This document shows, piece by piece, positions 1 to 7,367 of a stretch of 64,000 bases of DNA. Position 1 is the stretch's first letter. Every line of letters begins with the position of its first letter. Under the pieces are notes generated by a model. It was not told where the DNA came from and searched no databases. It saw only the letters and a list, made by a program, of their open reading frames with translations. This DNA is from Litorimonas sp965205225. Lineage in GTDB: Bacteria > Pseudomonadota > Alphaproteobacteria > Caulobacterales > Maricaulaceae. The position numbers and the translations under genes are program-made. Where the stretch lies: contig CBDBFZ010000003.1 in NCBI GenBank assembly GCA_965205225.1, positions 496,001-560,000 of the forward strand, in the 5' to 3' direction.

Positions 1-807
1 GGCCTGACGCGGCCGGATCTCGCCGAAGTTCTGCCCGTTGGTGGTGCGCGGTCAGCACTGGACGCTGCTCTGTGGGATCTGGACGCGGCACGGTCCGGGA
101 CGACCGTTGCCCGTGCTCTGGGGCTATCACCCAAGCCCATAGCCAGCGCTTTTACAATTGTGCTCGACAGTCCCGAAGGCATGGCAGAACAGGCGCGCAG
201 CGAAGCCTGGCGGCCTCTGCTTAAGGTTAAACTGGGCGGCAGTTCTGACGAAGAGGAGATCCGTATCCGCGCTGTCGCGATGAGCGCCTCGGACACGCGC
301 CGCATTATTGATGCAAATGCGAAGTGGTCGATTGAACAACTCAATCAGCTTGCACCTGTAGCTGCCGAATGCGGTTATGAGCTGCTGGAACAGCCCTTGT
401 CGGCAGGCTGCGAAAGTGATGCCGACGCGTGCGCAGCCATGATCCAGGCGGCATCGATTCTGCCTATCTGCGCGGATGAGAGTTTTCAGACCATGGACGA
501 TTTCGACCGCATCGACGGGCTGTACCAGGCCGTCAATATCAAGCTCGACAAGTGCGGCGGACTGACTCCCGCTCTGGCGATCCGGGGCGCGGCCCGCGCG
601 CGGGGTCTGAGCATCTTTGTCGGCTGTATGTTGGCCCCAACCCTGGCGGTCGCGCCGGCGCACCTATTGGCGCAGTCCGCAGACTATGCCGATCTGGATG
701 GTCCATTCTGGTTTCCGGACGAGCCGGTGAGCTTGACGGCCAAGGGCTTGTTCGCTCCGATTGATCCCGCTGTCTGGGGCGGCGGCGAAACGCGTGCCAA
801 TGATTGA
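1..807 (+). CDS. Dipeptide epimerase, enolase superfamily (5' end outside window)
   Basis: This frame is open from the first base of the window to a TGA at 805-807, so the N-terminal capping domain is partly missing. The visible C-terminal barrel has the muconate-lactonizing/dipeptide epimerase motifs in order: KVKLG (the K-x-K base), DANAKWS (metal Asp), EQPL (metal Glu), CADES (metal Asp) and NIKLDKCGG (second catalytic Lys). This motif set is typical of L-Ala-D/L-Glu epimerases, which recycle murein peptides in the cytoplasm. Other dipeptide specificities within the family cannot be excluded from sequence alone. The downstream neighbour is a decayed regulatory locus on the other strand, so no operon partner is visible. 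Confidence 0.85.
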   Translation, partial: GLTRPDLAEVLPVGGARSALDAALWDLDAARSGTTVARALGLSPKPIASAFTIVLDSPEGMAEQARSEAWRPLLKVKLGGSSDEEEIRIRAVAMSASDTRRIIDANAKWSIEQLNQLAPVAAECGYELLEQPLSAGCESDADACAAMIQAASILPICADESFQTMDDFDRIDGLYQAVNIKLDKCGGLTPALAIRGAARARGLSIFVGCMLAPTLAVAPAHLLAQSADYADLDGPFWFPDEPVSLTAKGLFAPIDPAVWGGGETRAND

Positions 808-831
808 CTAGCGCTTGATGGGTCAGGAAAC

Positions 832-1539
832 TTAGCCCTCCACAACTGTCCCTGCCTTTCGGCGCAGGCCGTCGATTTCGTTGATGTTTGCGGTATGCGT
901 GTCAGGCAAGGCGATCAGGCCCAAGCCCTGTAAGTCGTTGAGACGATGGCTGACAGTTTCGCGCGACAGGCCGAGATAGTCGGACAAGTTCCGCGAGTGA
1001 CTGGATGCCGAGTTTTGATTTCAGATGTGCCCGGTGTGTTTCGATCGTGCGAATGGAAACGCCCAGCTCATGCGCGACAACCTTGTTGGCCTTTCCATCG
1101 GCGAGAGCTTTGACGACCTCAAGTTCACGGGGCGTCAGGCATGCAAGAGCATCCGGCTCGGCCTCTGTCTCGGTTTCGGGCTGCGCCCCAAGCGATCAAT
1201 GGCTGAGAGGATCCGATTGGCGACGAAGGGTTTCTCGACAAAGTCATTCGCACCGGCCTGCATGGCCTTGACCGCCAATGAGATATCGCCGTGCCCACTG
1301 ATCATGATGACCGGGACGCTTTCTGATCGGCTGCGAATATGCAGTAAGGTTTCCAACCCGTCGCGGCCCGGCATTCGAACGTCCAGAATATGGACAGCGT
1401 TGCTGAGCTTTGGCCCGACATCGACATGCGCATCACCGGGCGCGAATGCCAGCACGCTGTGACCACTGGTTTCCAGAAGCAGGCCGAGAGATTCGCGAAC
1501 CTGCGCATCATCGTCGATGATGTGAATGGTCGGCTTCAC
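832..1539 (-). pseudogene. Decayed FixJ-type response regulator fused to a CRP/FNR C-terminal tail
   Basis: Reading leftward from a GTG at 1539, a receiver domain is clear (IIDDDAQVRESL, phospho-acceptor in HILDVRMPG, MISGHGD, EKPF). Near 1185 the frame breaks within or beside a G run. One extra base would restore GAQPETETEAEPD and then a complete LuxR/FixJ helix-turn-helix (LTPRELEVVKALADGKANKV, VSIRTIETHRAHLKSKLGI). Around 975-990 the reading switches again, in a third frame, to a CRP/FNR recognition helix and tail (SDYLGLSRETVSHRLNDLQG) ending in TAA at 832-834. This is best explained as fixJ and a neighbouring fixK-like gene joined by a deletion. The GTG overlaps the TGA of the fixL remnant (GTGA), so the original coupling is preserved. 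It is very unlikely to be functional. Confidence 0.75.
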
Positions 1540-1869
1540 GATCTATTTGCCAGCGGCAAGGTGAAACTGAAGATGGACCCGCCCGATGGGTTGGAGGTGG
1601 CCCAGATCCGCCCGCCATGTGCGAACAATCGATTGACTGATTGAAAGGCCAACGCTCAGCTCGCCGGTTTTGTTGATATAAACTCCGTGAACAGGTTAGG
1701 AATAATATCTTCCGATAACCCTGAGCCTGTATCGAACAGGCTGACGCAGGCCAGATCCGGATGCTCTGAATCGGATTCGACGGAAATCCGAAGCTGCTTG
1801 TGACGGCTCTCGGTCATGACCTCGCAGCCATTGCGGATCAGATTGACGAGCACTTGTTGGAGAACTACT
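1536..1869 (-). pseudogene. FixL-type sensor histidine kinase, C-terminal remnant
   Basis: Only the ATPase end of a FixL/PAS-type sensor kinase remains. The N box is present (QQVLVNLIRNGCEVMTESRH), followed by DTGSGLSEDIIPNLFTEF and ISTKPAS. An in-frame TGA then interrupts the G2 box, which continues in other frames as VGLSISQSIVR and HGGRIWATSNPSGG up to LANRS and a TGA at 1536-1538. At least two indels are therefore present. The sensor, dimerisation and phospho-acceptor parts are missing, because the sequence changes abruptly to a transposase fragment at about 1857-1870. It lies just upstream of the fixJ remnant on the same strand, as in fixLJ operons. The original role would have been oxygen or redox sensing. 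Confidence 0.7.
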
Positions 1870-2055
1870 TCTTACCGGGAGATCTGGAGCAGCAGGTCGG
1901 GCGCTTCGTCGGTCATTATAATCACGAACGCTACCATGAGAGCCTGAACAATGTAACGCCAGCTGACGTCTACTTCGGTCAGGCTCAAACCATTATCAAC
2001 AGACAAGAAAGGATCAAACTAAAGACTATCGAGACGCGACGCTTGCAATACCGCA
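1857..2055 (+). mobile_element. IS3-family transposase, C-terminal scrap
   Basis: A plus-strand reading gives the characteristic end of an IS3-type rve transposase: LENYFLPGDLEQQVG, VGHYNHERYHESLNN, VTPADVYFGQAQTI and KTIETRRLQYR. The HYNHERYHESL-N-TPADVYFG block is diagnostic. Everything upstream (OrfA and the DDE core) is missing, and the left edge runs straight into the truncated fixL-like gene, so the element either landed in that gene or mediated the deletion. No terminal inverted repeat was recognised. Confidence 0.7.
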
Positions 2056-2070
2056 TTTGCGTTTATGCGC

Positions 2071-2445
2071 CTATTTCTTGGTCCAGATACCGTCCTCGCC
2101 CATGACCATGTTGTCAGGCGCGGCTTTGGCGATTTGTTTTTCTCCGGTCAGGCGAGCCACGACTTCAATCTTGACGTTCTGCTCGCGGGCCAGGCGGGTA
2201 TAGACCTGTTTGCGGCCAATATTGATTTCATCGACGGCCGCTTTGACTTCGGTTGAGGTGTCGGTAACCACCGCCAGATAGCCATCAATGCGCTCGCCAA
2301 CTTCACCGCGTGCCTTGGCAGCGTCGACGATAGACTTGGCGTCCATTTGTGCGACAGCGACATTGTTGCCTGTAATTTGTAGAACGACCGCGCCGCCAGC
2401 CAGAAGTCCGGCGGTTGCCAAGCCTGCAATAATAAGTTTTTTCAA
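2071..2445 (-). CDS. ydbL: YdbL family protein (DUF1318)
   Basis: This is a small periplasmic protein of about 124 residues. I place the start at TTG 2445 rather than the upstream ATG at 2490, because AAGGAGG sits six bases before the TTG and the result is a clean signal peptide (KKLIIAGLATAGLLAGG...VAVAQ). The body matches DUF1318 (GERIDGYLAVV, INIGRKQVYTRLA, TGEKQIAKAAPDN). In E. coli YdbL works with the YdbH-YnbE intermembrane bridge that contributes to outer-membrane lipid homeostasis. The ynbE homologue is immediately upstream on the same strand, but no ydbH is present here. A two-gene transcript with ynbE is likely. Confidence 0.75.
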   Translation of the reverse strand: MKKLIIAGLATAGLLAGGAVVLQITGNNVAVAQMDAKSIVDAAKARGEVGERIDGYLAVVTDTSTEVKAAVDEINIGRKQVYTRLAREQNVKIEVVARLTGEKQIAKAAPDNMVMGEDGIWTKK

Positions 2446-2498
2446 GCGTGCCTCCTTTTCGTTGGCAATGAATCCAATCAGGCCCTTCATGGGTGGAC

Positions 2499-2699
2499 TT
2501 AGAACAGGCCGGGATTCTCGTTAATCAGCGCTTCAACATCCTTGTCGAGCCGAACGCGGACTTCCTGATCGATCTTTATGGTCAATTCGATCCGCAGGGG
2601 TTCCTTTGGCGGAACCAATTCATGCTTGATCGTGCACGCGCCCGAAAATAGAGTTGGGCCGACACCTGCCAAAATCAGACTTCTCCGCACCAGTTTCAT
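2499..2699 (-). CDS. ynbE: YnbE-like small lipoprotein
   Basis: A 66-residue ORF with a short N-terminal signal ending in FSGAC. The cysteine is a plausible lipidation site, although Ser at -3 is an atypical lipobox residue. After the cysteine it contains TIKHELVPPKEPLRIELTIK, then DQEVRVRLDKDVEAL, as in the YnbE family, whose C-terminal strand pairs with YdbH in the E. coli bridge. It ends 54 bases before the ydbL start on the same strand, supporting a pair. The divergent space to terC (2700-2870) should hold both promoters. Confidence 0.7.
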   Translation of the reverse strand: MKLVRRSLILAGVGPTLFSGACTIKHELVPPKEPLRIELTIKIDQEVRVRLDKDVEALINENPGLF

Positions 2700-2870
2700 A
2701 CCCTGTCCTTACATCGTTTGGTGTGAACGTCGCATGAAGGAAGGCCCATTCGCAAGCAAAGTTCGTCCGGCTATGCAATTCCGAGTGTCTCAAATGCCCC
2801 ATTGTCGCAGCCATTGCGAATGGATAGCGTTGTCACAGTTTAAGACTCTCTGATTCCAGGACCGATATTG

Positions 2871-3755
2871 ATGGCCGAACTGTTTACTCTGAGCTCGCTC
2901 TTCACTCTGGGCGCGCTGATCCTACTCCAGGCCGTACTCGGCTTCGATAATCTTCTCTATATTGCCATTGAGAGTAATAAGGTCGGTAATTCCGTGGCGG
3001 CTAAGAAAGTGCGGAGTTGGGGCATCGGACTGGCCGTTGTGCTGCGAATTGTCTTACTTTTCGTGATTTTGTCACTGTTCGGCGTGCTGGCGGAGCCTCT
3101 GTTCAAGCTCAGCCTGTCCAACTTTATTACGGGTGAATTTACACTGCAGGCTCTGGTGACGATCCTGGGCGGCGCATTTATCATCTACACGGCCGTGAAA
3201 GAGATTCATCACCTCCTCCAAGTGGACCATATTGAACACTCCGAAGGGTCTGGTGCACGGTCGATTGCGAAAGCGATCGCGTTGATCGTGGCGATGAACC
3301 TCGTCTTCTCTTTCGATTCCATCCTGTCAGCCATGGCCATCGCTAATGTCGATGTCATTCTGCCGGACGGCTCTCCGGGCAAGAATTATCAGGTGCCGCT
3401 TATGGTCATCGCCATTGTCGCGTCAGGTATTGCCATGATCCTGCTGGCGGACAAGGTCACCAATTTTCTGAAGAAGAACCGCATGTATCAGGTTCTTGGC
3501 CTGTTCATTCTGTTTCTGGTGGGTGTGCTGCTGGTCACGGAAGGCGCACACCTCGCCCACCTCAAACTGTTCGGTTACGAACTGAACGCGATGAGCAAAT
3601 CGAGCTTCTATCTTGTGGTCGGTGTGTTGGTTATCACTGACATCATTTCCAATCGCTACCAAAAACGTCTTTGGGCGCAAAAGCAGGCGGAGATGTTAGG
3701 TGCAGACAGCGAAATGGCCGGGATCGCTGCTGTCGACAACTTCAAAAGGTGGTAG
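2871..3755 (+). CDS. TerC family integral membrane protein
   Basis: A polytopic inner-membrane protein of 294 residues with about seven or eight hydrophobic segments. It has the two TerC signatures: GFDNLLYIAIE near residue 25 and FSFDSILSAMAIANVD near residue 147, acidic residues within membrane helices that suggest ion handling. Family members such as Alx/MntX export manganese and others are linked to tellurite resistance; the ion cannot be assigned here. Start ATG 2871 is preferred over the adjoining TTG 2868. I looked for a yybP-ykoY manganese riboswitch in 2700-2870 and did not recognise one. It reads divergently from ynbE. Confidence 0.85.
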   Translation: MAELFTLSSLFTLGALILLQAVLGFDNLLYIAIESNKVGNSVAAKKVRSWGIGLAVVLRIVLLFVILSLFGVLAEPLFKLSLSNFITGEFTLQALVTILGGAFIIYTAVKEIHHLLQVDHIEHSEGSGARSIAKAIALIVAMNLVFSFDSILSAMAIANVDVILPDGSPGKNYQVPLMVIAIVASGIAMILLADKVTNFLKKNRMYQVLGLFILFLVGVLLVTEGAHLAHLKLFGYELNAMSKSSFYLVVGVLVITDIISNRYQKRLWAQKQAEMLGADSEMAGIAAVDNFKRW

Positions 3756-4094
3756 GGGCACTAGAGCTCTAGAGGTTCATCATCGCCAGTTCGGCGATGA
3801 TCGCGAAAGCGACCCGGCGAACGCCGAAACCCTCCTTAGGAAAAACCATCCGAAGAGAGCGTCGAAAATGATGGCATTCTCCGCAAGGCATTGACGCGGA
3901 CCACCTCAGTCAGGTCCATCGTGTAGAGCAACACGCCGAAGGACAGCACGACCCTCGCCATCAGAATGTCGCGCCCGCATTGACGGCTGCCAACGAGACG
4001 GCACTGGTCAGCCCGGGAATGATGGCGAGCGTCGCGTGGGAGTCATGGTTACGACATGCTTCTACCGAACGCGCTATAGGGTCCGGTCTGAAGA
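3756..4094. other. Intergenic gap with two perfect inverted repeats
   Basis: No convincing gene was found between terC and the end of kdsA. A perfect 12-base palindrome CTAGAGCTCTAG lies at 3761-3772. A perfect 9-bp stem with a 5-base loop (ATCATCGCC-AGTTC-GGCGATGAT) lies at 3779-3801. The stem has no T tract, so it is not a classical intrinsic terminator, but it sits just after the terC stop. The remainder has only short open frames on both strands. Confidence 0.5.
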
Positions 4095-4964
4095 CTATTC
4101 ACTGAAGAAGTGCAGATTTTGTCTGGCTTTCGATATCCGGTCAATATCCTGCAACTCGCGCAGATAGGTCTCCAGCAAATCCAGCGGAATCATATTTGGC
4201 CCGTCCGACGGTGCACTGGCGGGGTCATTATGGGTTTCGGCAAAAATACCGGCCACACCGACGGCGATGGCGGCGCGGGACAGGGTCGGGACCATTTCGC
4301 GCTGACCGCCGGACGTCTCGCCCTGCCCGCCTGGCTGTTGCACGGAATGGGTTGCGTCGAAAATGATCGGCAGCCCTGTATCACGCGCCATAGTCGGCAG
4401 ACCCCGGAAATCAGACACCAGCGTATTATAGCCGAAGCTGGTGCCACGCTCGGTCAGCAGGATGTTGGAATTGCCAGCATTTATGACTTTCTGCGCGACG
4501 TTCTTCATATCCCAAGGGGCCAGAAACTGACCTTTTTTGATCTTGATGACGCGGTCGGTTCTGGCGGCGGCGACCAGCAGGTCGGTCTGGCGGGATAGAA
4601 AAGCCGGAATCTGCAACACGTCGACAACTTCGCCAACCGTTGCACATTGCTCCGGAAGGTGAATGTCAGTCAGGACGGGAATGCCAAAGGTATCCTTGAC
4701 GGCTTCGAACACGGGTAGAGCCTCGTCCAGGCCGACGCCGCGCGCAGAGCTGGCACTGGTCCGGTTCGCCTTGTCGAAACTGGTTTTATAGATGAAACCG
4801 ATGCCAAGCCTGTCAGTGATCGTCTTGATGCGCTCGGTCATGAACAGCGCATGGTCGCGGCTTTCCATCGCACAGGGCCCGGCAAACAGGGCGAAGGGCA
4901 GATCGTTAGCAAACGTTACATCGCCGGATGGGGCCGGAACGGAGACTCTGTGAAAGGTGGTCAT
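4095..4964 (-). CDS. kdsA: 3-deoxy-D-manno-octulosonate 8-phosphate synthase (KdsA)
   Basis: A 289-residue enzyme that condenses arabinose-5-phosphate with phosphoenolpyruvate to Kdo-8-phosphate in the cytoplasm, for LPS inner-core synthesis. The N-terminal FAGPCAMES motif has Cys31 where the metal-independent E. coli enzyme has Asn. Together with FDATHSVQQPGG (His), FAETHNDP (Glu) and APSDGPNM (Asp) this gives the four-ligand set of the metal-dependent class. The substrate motifs KTSFDKANRTS and IKIKKGQFLAPWDM are intact. It is divergent from kdsD with a 75-base gap, so the two Kdo genes probably share a control region. Length is normal. Confidence 0.95.
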   Translation of the reverse strand: MTTFHRVSVPAPSGDVTFANDLPFALFAGPCAMESRDHALFMTERIKTITDRLGIGFIYKTSFDKANRTSASSARGVGLDEALPVFEAVKDTFGIPVLTDIHLPEQCATVGEVVDVLQIPAFLSRQTDLLVAAARTDRVIKIKKGQFLAPWDMKNVAQKVINAGNSNILLTERGTSFGYNTLVSDFRGLPTMARDTGLPIIFDATHSVQQPGGQGETSGGQREMVPTLSRAAIAVGVAGIFAETHNDPASAPSDGPNMIPLDLLETYLRELQDIDRISKARQNLHFFSE

Positions 4965-5039
4965 GGTGTACCTGTGATGGCTTTACCCGCTTTGGGGTGC
5001 GGGCTAGGTCGGAGCTCTTATGACAGCAAGACACGAAAC

Positions 5040-6020
5040 ATGACAGACTCTCCAGTCAGTGACTTGCTGCAGATTGCAAGGCGCACGGTCGAGGTTGAAC
5101 GCGACGGTCTCGACGCGCTGATGGGTGCCCTGGTCGAGGGCACGGCTCTGGGCCGTGCCCTGACAGATACGATCGCCGCGATCCGGTCTGCGCCGGGCCG
5201 GGTTATTGTCTCGGGCATGGGAAAATCCGGCCATGTCGGGCGAAAGATTGCTGCGACCCTGGCCAGCACGGGTACGCCTGCCAGCTTTGTTCACCCGGCA
5301 GAAGCCAGCCACGGCGATCTTGGCATGATCGGGACGGATGATCTGGTTCTCGCCCTGTCCAATTCCGGGGAAACGCGGGAGCTGGCCGATCTGGTCAATT
5401 ACTGCGCGCGCTTTTCAATCTCGCTCATTGGTATGACATCTGCCGCTCAAAGTTCTCTCGGTCAGAATGCAGACTATCTTCTGCTTCTCCCGAAAGCGGA
5501 TGAGGCTTGCACAGTGACGCGCGCGCCTACTAGTTCGACAGCCATGATGATGGCTCTGGGTGACGCTCTGGCGGTTACGCTGTTGCGTGACCGCGGCTTC
5601 GGGCCTGACGATTTCAAAACCTATCATCCAGGCGGAAAACTGGGCGCAGCCTTCCGCCGCGTATCAGATGTGATGCGGATGGATGCAATGCCCCTGGCCA
5701 GTCTGGACATGTCGGTTGTCGATGTGATCGCAACAATCACGCAAGGCGGTGCGGGTACGGCAGGGATCATCAAGGACAGACAACTGGTCGGAGTGATTAC
5801 CGATGGTGATCTGCGCCGCCATATGGGCCGCAATCTTCTGGATCTGAAAGCGGTGGATGTGATGACGAGTCACCCGGTCACCGTCACACCAGAGACACTC
5901 GCGGCGGATGCCCTCGGTCTGTTGAACCGAAAGCGGATTCAGGTTCTCTTCGTGGTGAAGGATAGCGAGCCGGTTGGACTGCTCCATGTCCACGACTTCC
6001 TTAAAGAAGGGGTGGCCTGA
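5040..6020 (+). CDS. kdsD: Arabinose-5-phosphate isomerase (KdsD), SIS plus two CBS domains
   Basis: This enzyme converts ribulose-5-phosphate to arabinose-5-phosphate, the first committed step of Kdo synthesis and the substrate supply for the adjacent KdsA. From ATG 5040 it has 326 residues: an N-terminal SIS domain (GMGKSGHVGRKIAATLASTG, HPAEASHGDLGM, LSNSGETREL, TYHPGGKLG) followed by two CBS repeats (VITDGDLRRHMGRN, RKRIQVLFVV). An upstream in-frame extension overlaps kdsA antisense and is unlikely to be used. Its last 20 bases overlap the convergent phosphatase gene. Confidence 0.93.
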   Translation: MTDSPVSDLLQIARRTVEVERDGLDALMGALVEGTALGRALTDTIAAIRSAPGRVIVSGMGKSGHVGRKIAATLASTGTPASFVHPAEASHGDLGMIGTDDLVLALSNSGETRELADLVNYCARFSISLIGMTSAAQSSLGQNADYLLLLPKADEACTVTRAPTSSTAMMMALGDALAVTLLRDRGFGPDDFKTYHPGGKLGAAFRRVSDVMRMDAMPLASLDMSVVDVIATITQGGAGTAGIIKDRQLVGVITDGDLRRHMGRNLLDLKAVDVMTSHPVTVTPETLAADALGLLNRKRIQVLFVVKDSEPVGLLHVHDFLKEGVA

Positions 6021-6573
6021 TGTTCCAGTTTGTGACGATCCAACCATCGGTGTGCTCTTCGAGAACACTGTAGGCCCCTGTCTTCAATTTCCGCTCGACC
6101 CCATCATGGCGGCAGACATCCAGCGCAAAGCGCGCAATACCGTTGCTGGTTACGATCAATGTTGTCCCAATACTTTCGGCCAGCAGGTCAGCCCAATCGG
6201 TACGGATCTTAGCAGGCTCAACGCTCCAGTCCTGCGGCGGGATAGCCTCTGCCTCCCAGAGCGCGAGGGTGTCGGCGCCAATGCGGGCAACTACCTCGGT
6301 TTCAGGTTTGCCTTCATCGGGTCCGTAATCGATTTCAACGAGTCGCTCATCGAACGTCACCGTGTCGGACATGGCGAGGGCCGTTTCGCGCGTCCGTTTC
6401 AGCGGCGAGCTGATCACCGCATCAAACTTTATGCTGGATAAATGACCCCCCAACGCTGCGGCCTGTGCGCGGCCGGATGATGACAGCGGCAAATCTGTTC
6501 CGCGCCCGACCCGGCGTACAGTCTCGCCCGGATCGAACGTATTGGCGTGCCGAACGATATAGACGCGTCTCAT
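6001..6573 (-). CDS. Histidine phosphatase family protein (phosphoglycerate mutase-like)
   Basis: A 190-residue cytoplasmic protein beginning MRRVYIVRHANTF. The RH motif supplies the phospho-accepting histidine; SSPLKRTRETA and the later SNGIARF complete the branch-2 phosphatase fold, although SNG replaces the usual SHG, so the second catalytic histidine appears to be absent. The start is ATG 6573, overlapping the kdsB stop (ATGA at 6570-6573), which indicates translational coupling. Its substrate is unknown. Position at the end of the Kdo block suggests, but does not show, a sugar-phosphate role; it is not the KdsC (HAD) phosphatase. Confidence 0.75.
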   Translation of the reverse strand: MRRVYIVRHANTFDPGETVRRVGRGTDLPLSSSGRAQAAALGGHLSSIKFDAVISSPLKRTRETALAMSDTVTFDERLVEIDYGPDEGKPETEVVARIGADTLALWEAEAIPPQDWSVEPAKIRTDWADLLAESIGTTLIVTSNGIARFALDVCRHDGVERKLKTGAYSVLEEHTDGWIVTNWNIRPPLL

Positions 6574-7367
6574 TTTAAAGAGACCAGACGGCTCAGAGAT
6601 GACAGGCACGCTTCGGCCCGGGTTAGGTCTTCAGGCGTATCGATTCCGGCCTGGCTCATCGGATGGCTGTCAACTCGTGCGCAGGTGATGGACAGACCGT
6701 TCTCCAGCGCGCGCAACTGCTCAAGCCCTTCGAGCTGTTCATAGGGCGAGGGCGGTAGCGTCACATATCGGTTCAGCGCCTCCCGCCGATAAGCGTAAAG
6801 GCCCACATGCTGAAGCACAGGCGACAGATCTCCGGATTGCCGCATGACCGCTTCCTTGCGGATGGCGGGGACAATGTTTTTGGAAAACCAGTGCGCGCGG
6901 CCATCTTCACCAACGATAGTGCAGGTGCCGGAAAAGGGGGTCGTCTTTTTCGCCTGACGAAGCTCGTCCAGAGCCTCCCAGGACAGAGGAACCACCGGTG
7001 TGGCTATGTCGGCGTCACGATCCTCTGTCAGCGCGTCAAGGCAGGCCTGAATATAAGATGGCGGCGTGAAAGGGGCATCGCCTTGCAGATTGACGATAAT
7101 GTCCGCGCTCAGATCGAACAGATCGGCGGCTACCTTGGCCCGGTCCGATCCGCTCGGCCGGGCCGGGTCGGTCATGACGACCGGGAAGTCGCGTTCGCGG
7201 CAGAAATCCTCGATCCGGTCATCATCCGTCGCAATCACGAAATCTCCGACCTGACGGGCGATTTCGGCTGTGCGCGCGAGCATGGCGATGCCGCCAATCT
7301 CTGCTAGTGGTTTGCCCGGAAAGCGGGTGGACGCATAGCGCGCCGGGATGACGATGAGCGGTTTCAT
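6570..7367 (-). CDS. kdsB: 3-deoxy-manno-octulosonate cytidylyltransferase (KdsB)
   Basis: CMP-Kdo synthetase of 265 residues, activating Kdo with CTP before transfer to lipid A. The N-terminus IPARYASTRFPGKPLAEI is the nucleotide-binding signature. FVIATDDDRI, TDPARPSGSDR and IIVNLQGDAPF are the family motifs, the last carrying GDAPF where many enzymes have GDEPF. ATG 7367 overlaps the stop of the upstream RibD-like gene, and its own stop overlaps the phosphatase start, so the three genes are translated as a coupled unit. Confidence 0.93.
   Translation of the reverse strand: MKPLIVIPARYASTRFPGKPLAEIGGIAMLARTAEIARQVGDFVIATDDDRIEDFCRERDFPVVMTDPARPSGSDRAKVAADLFDLSADIIVNLQGDAPFTPPSYIQACLDALTEDRDADIATPVVPLSWEALDELRQAKKTTPFSGTCTIVGEDGRAHWFSKNIVPAIRKEAVMRQSGDLSPVLQHVGLYAYRREALNRYVTLPPSPYEQLEGLEQLRALENGLSITCARVDSHPMSQAGIDTPEDLTRAEACLSSLSRLVSLK

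Noticed and set aside
2700..2870. yybP-ykoY manganese riboswitch upstream of terC
   Set aside because: The conserved loop elements of that riboswitch were not found in the spacer.
3760..4090. Short frames with HATLAIIPGLTSAVSLAAVN and MARVVLSFGVLLYTMDL
   Set aside because: They are hydrophobic and protein-like but too short, in different frames and without a recognised family; noted only as an intergenic gap.
6001..6573. Identification of the phosphatase as KdsC
   Set aside because: KdsC is a HAD-family phosphatase (DxDxT), whereas this protein has the RHG-type histidine phosphatase N-terminus.
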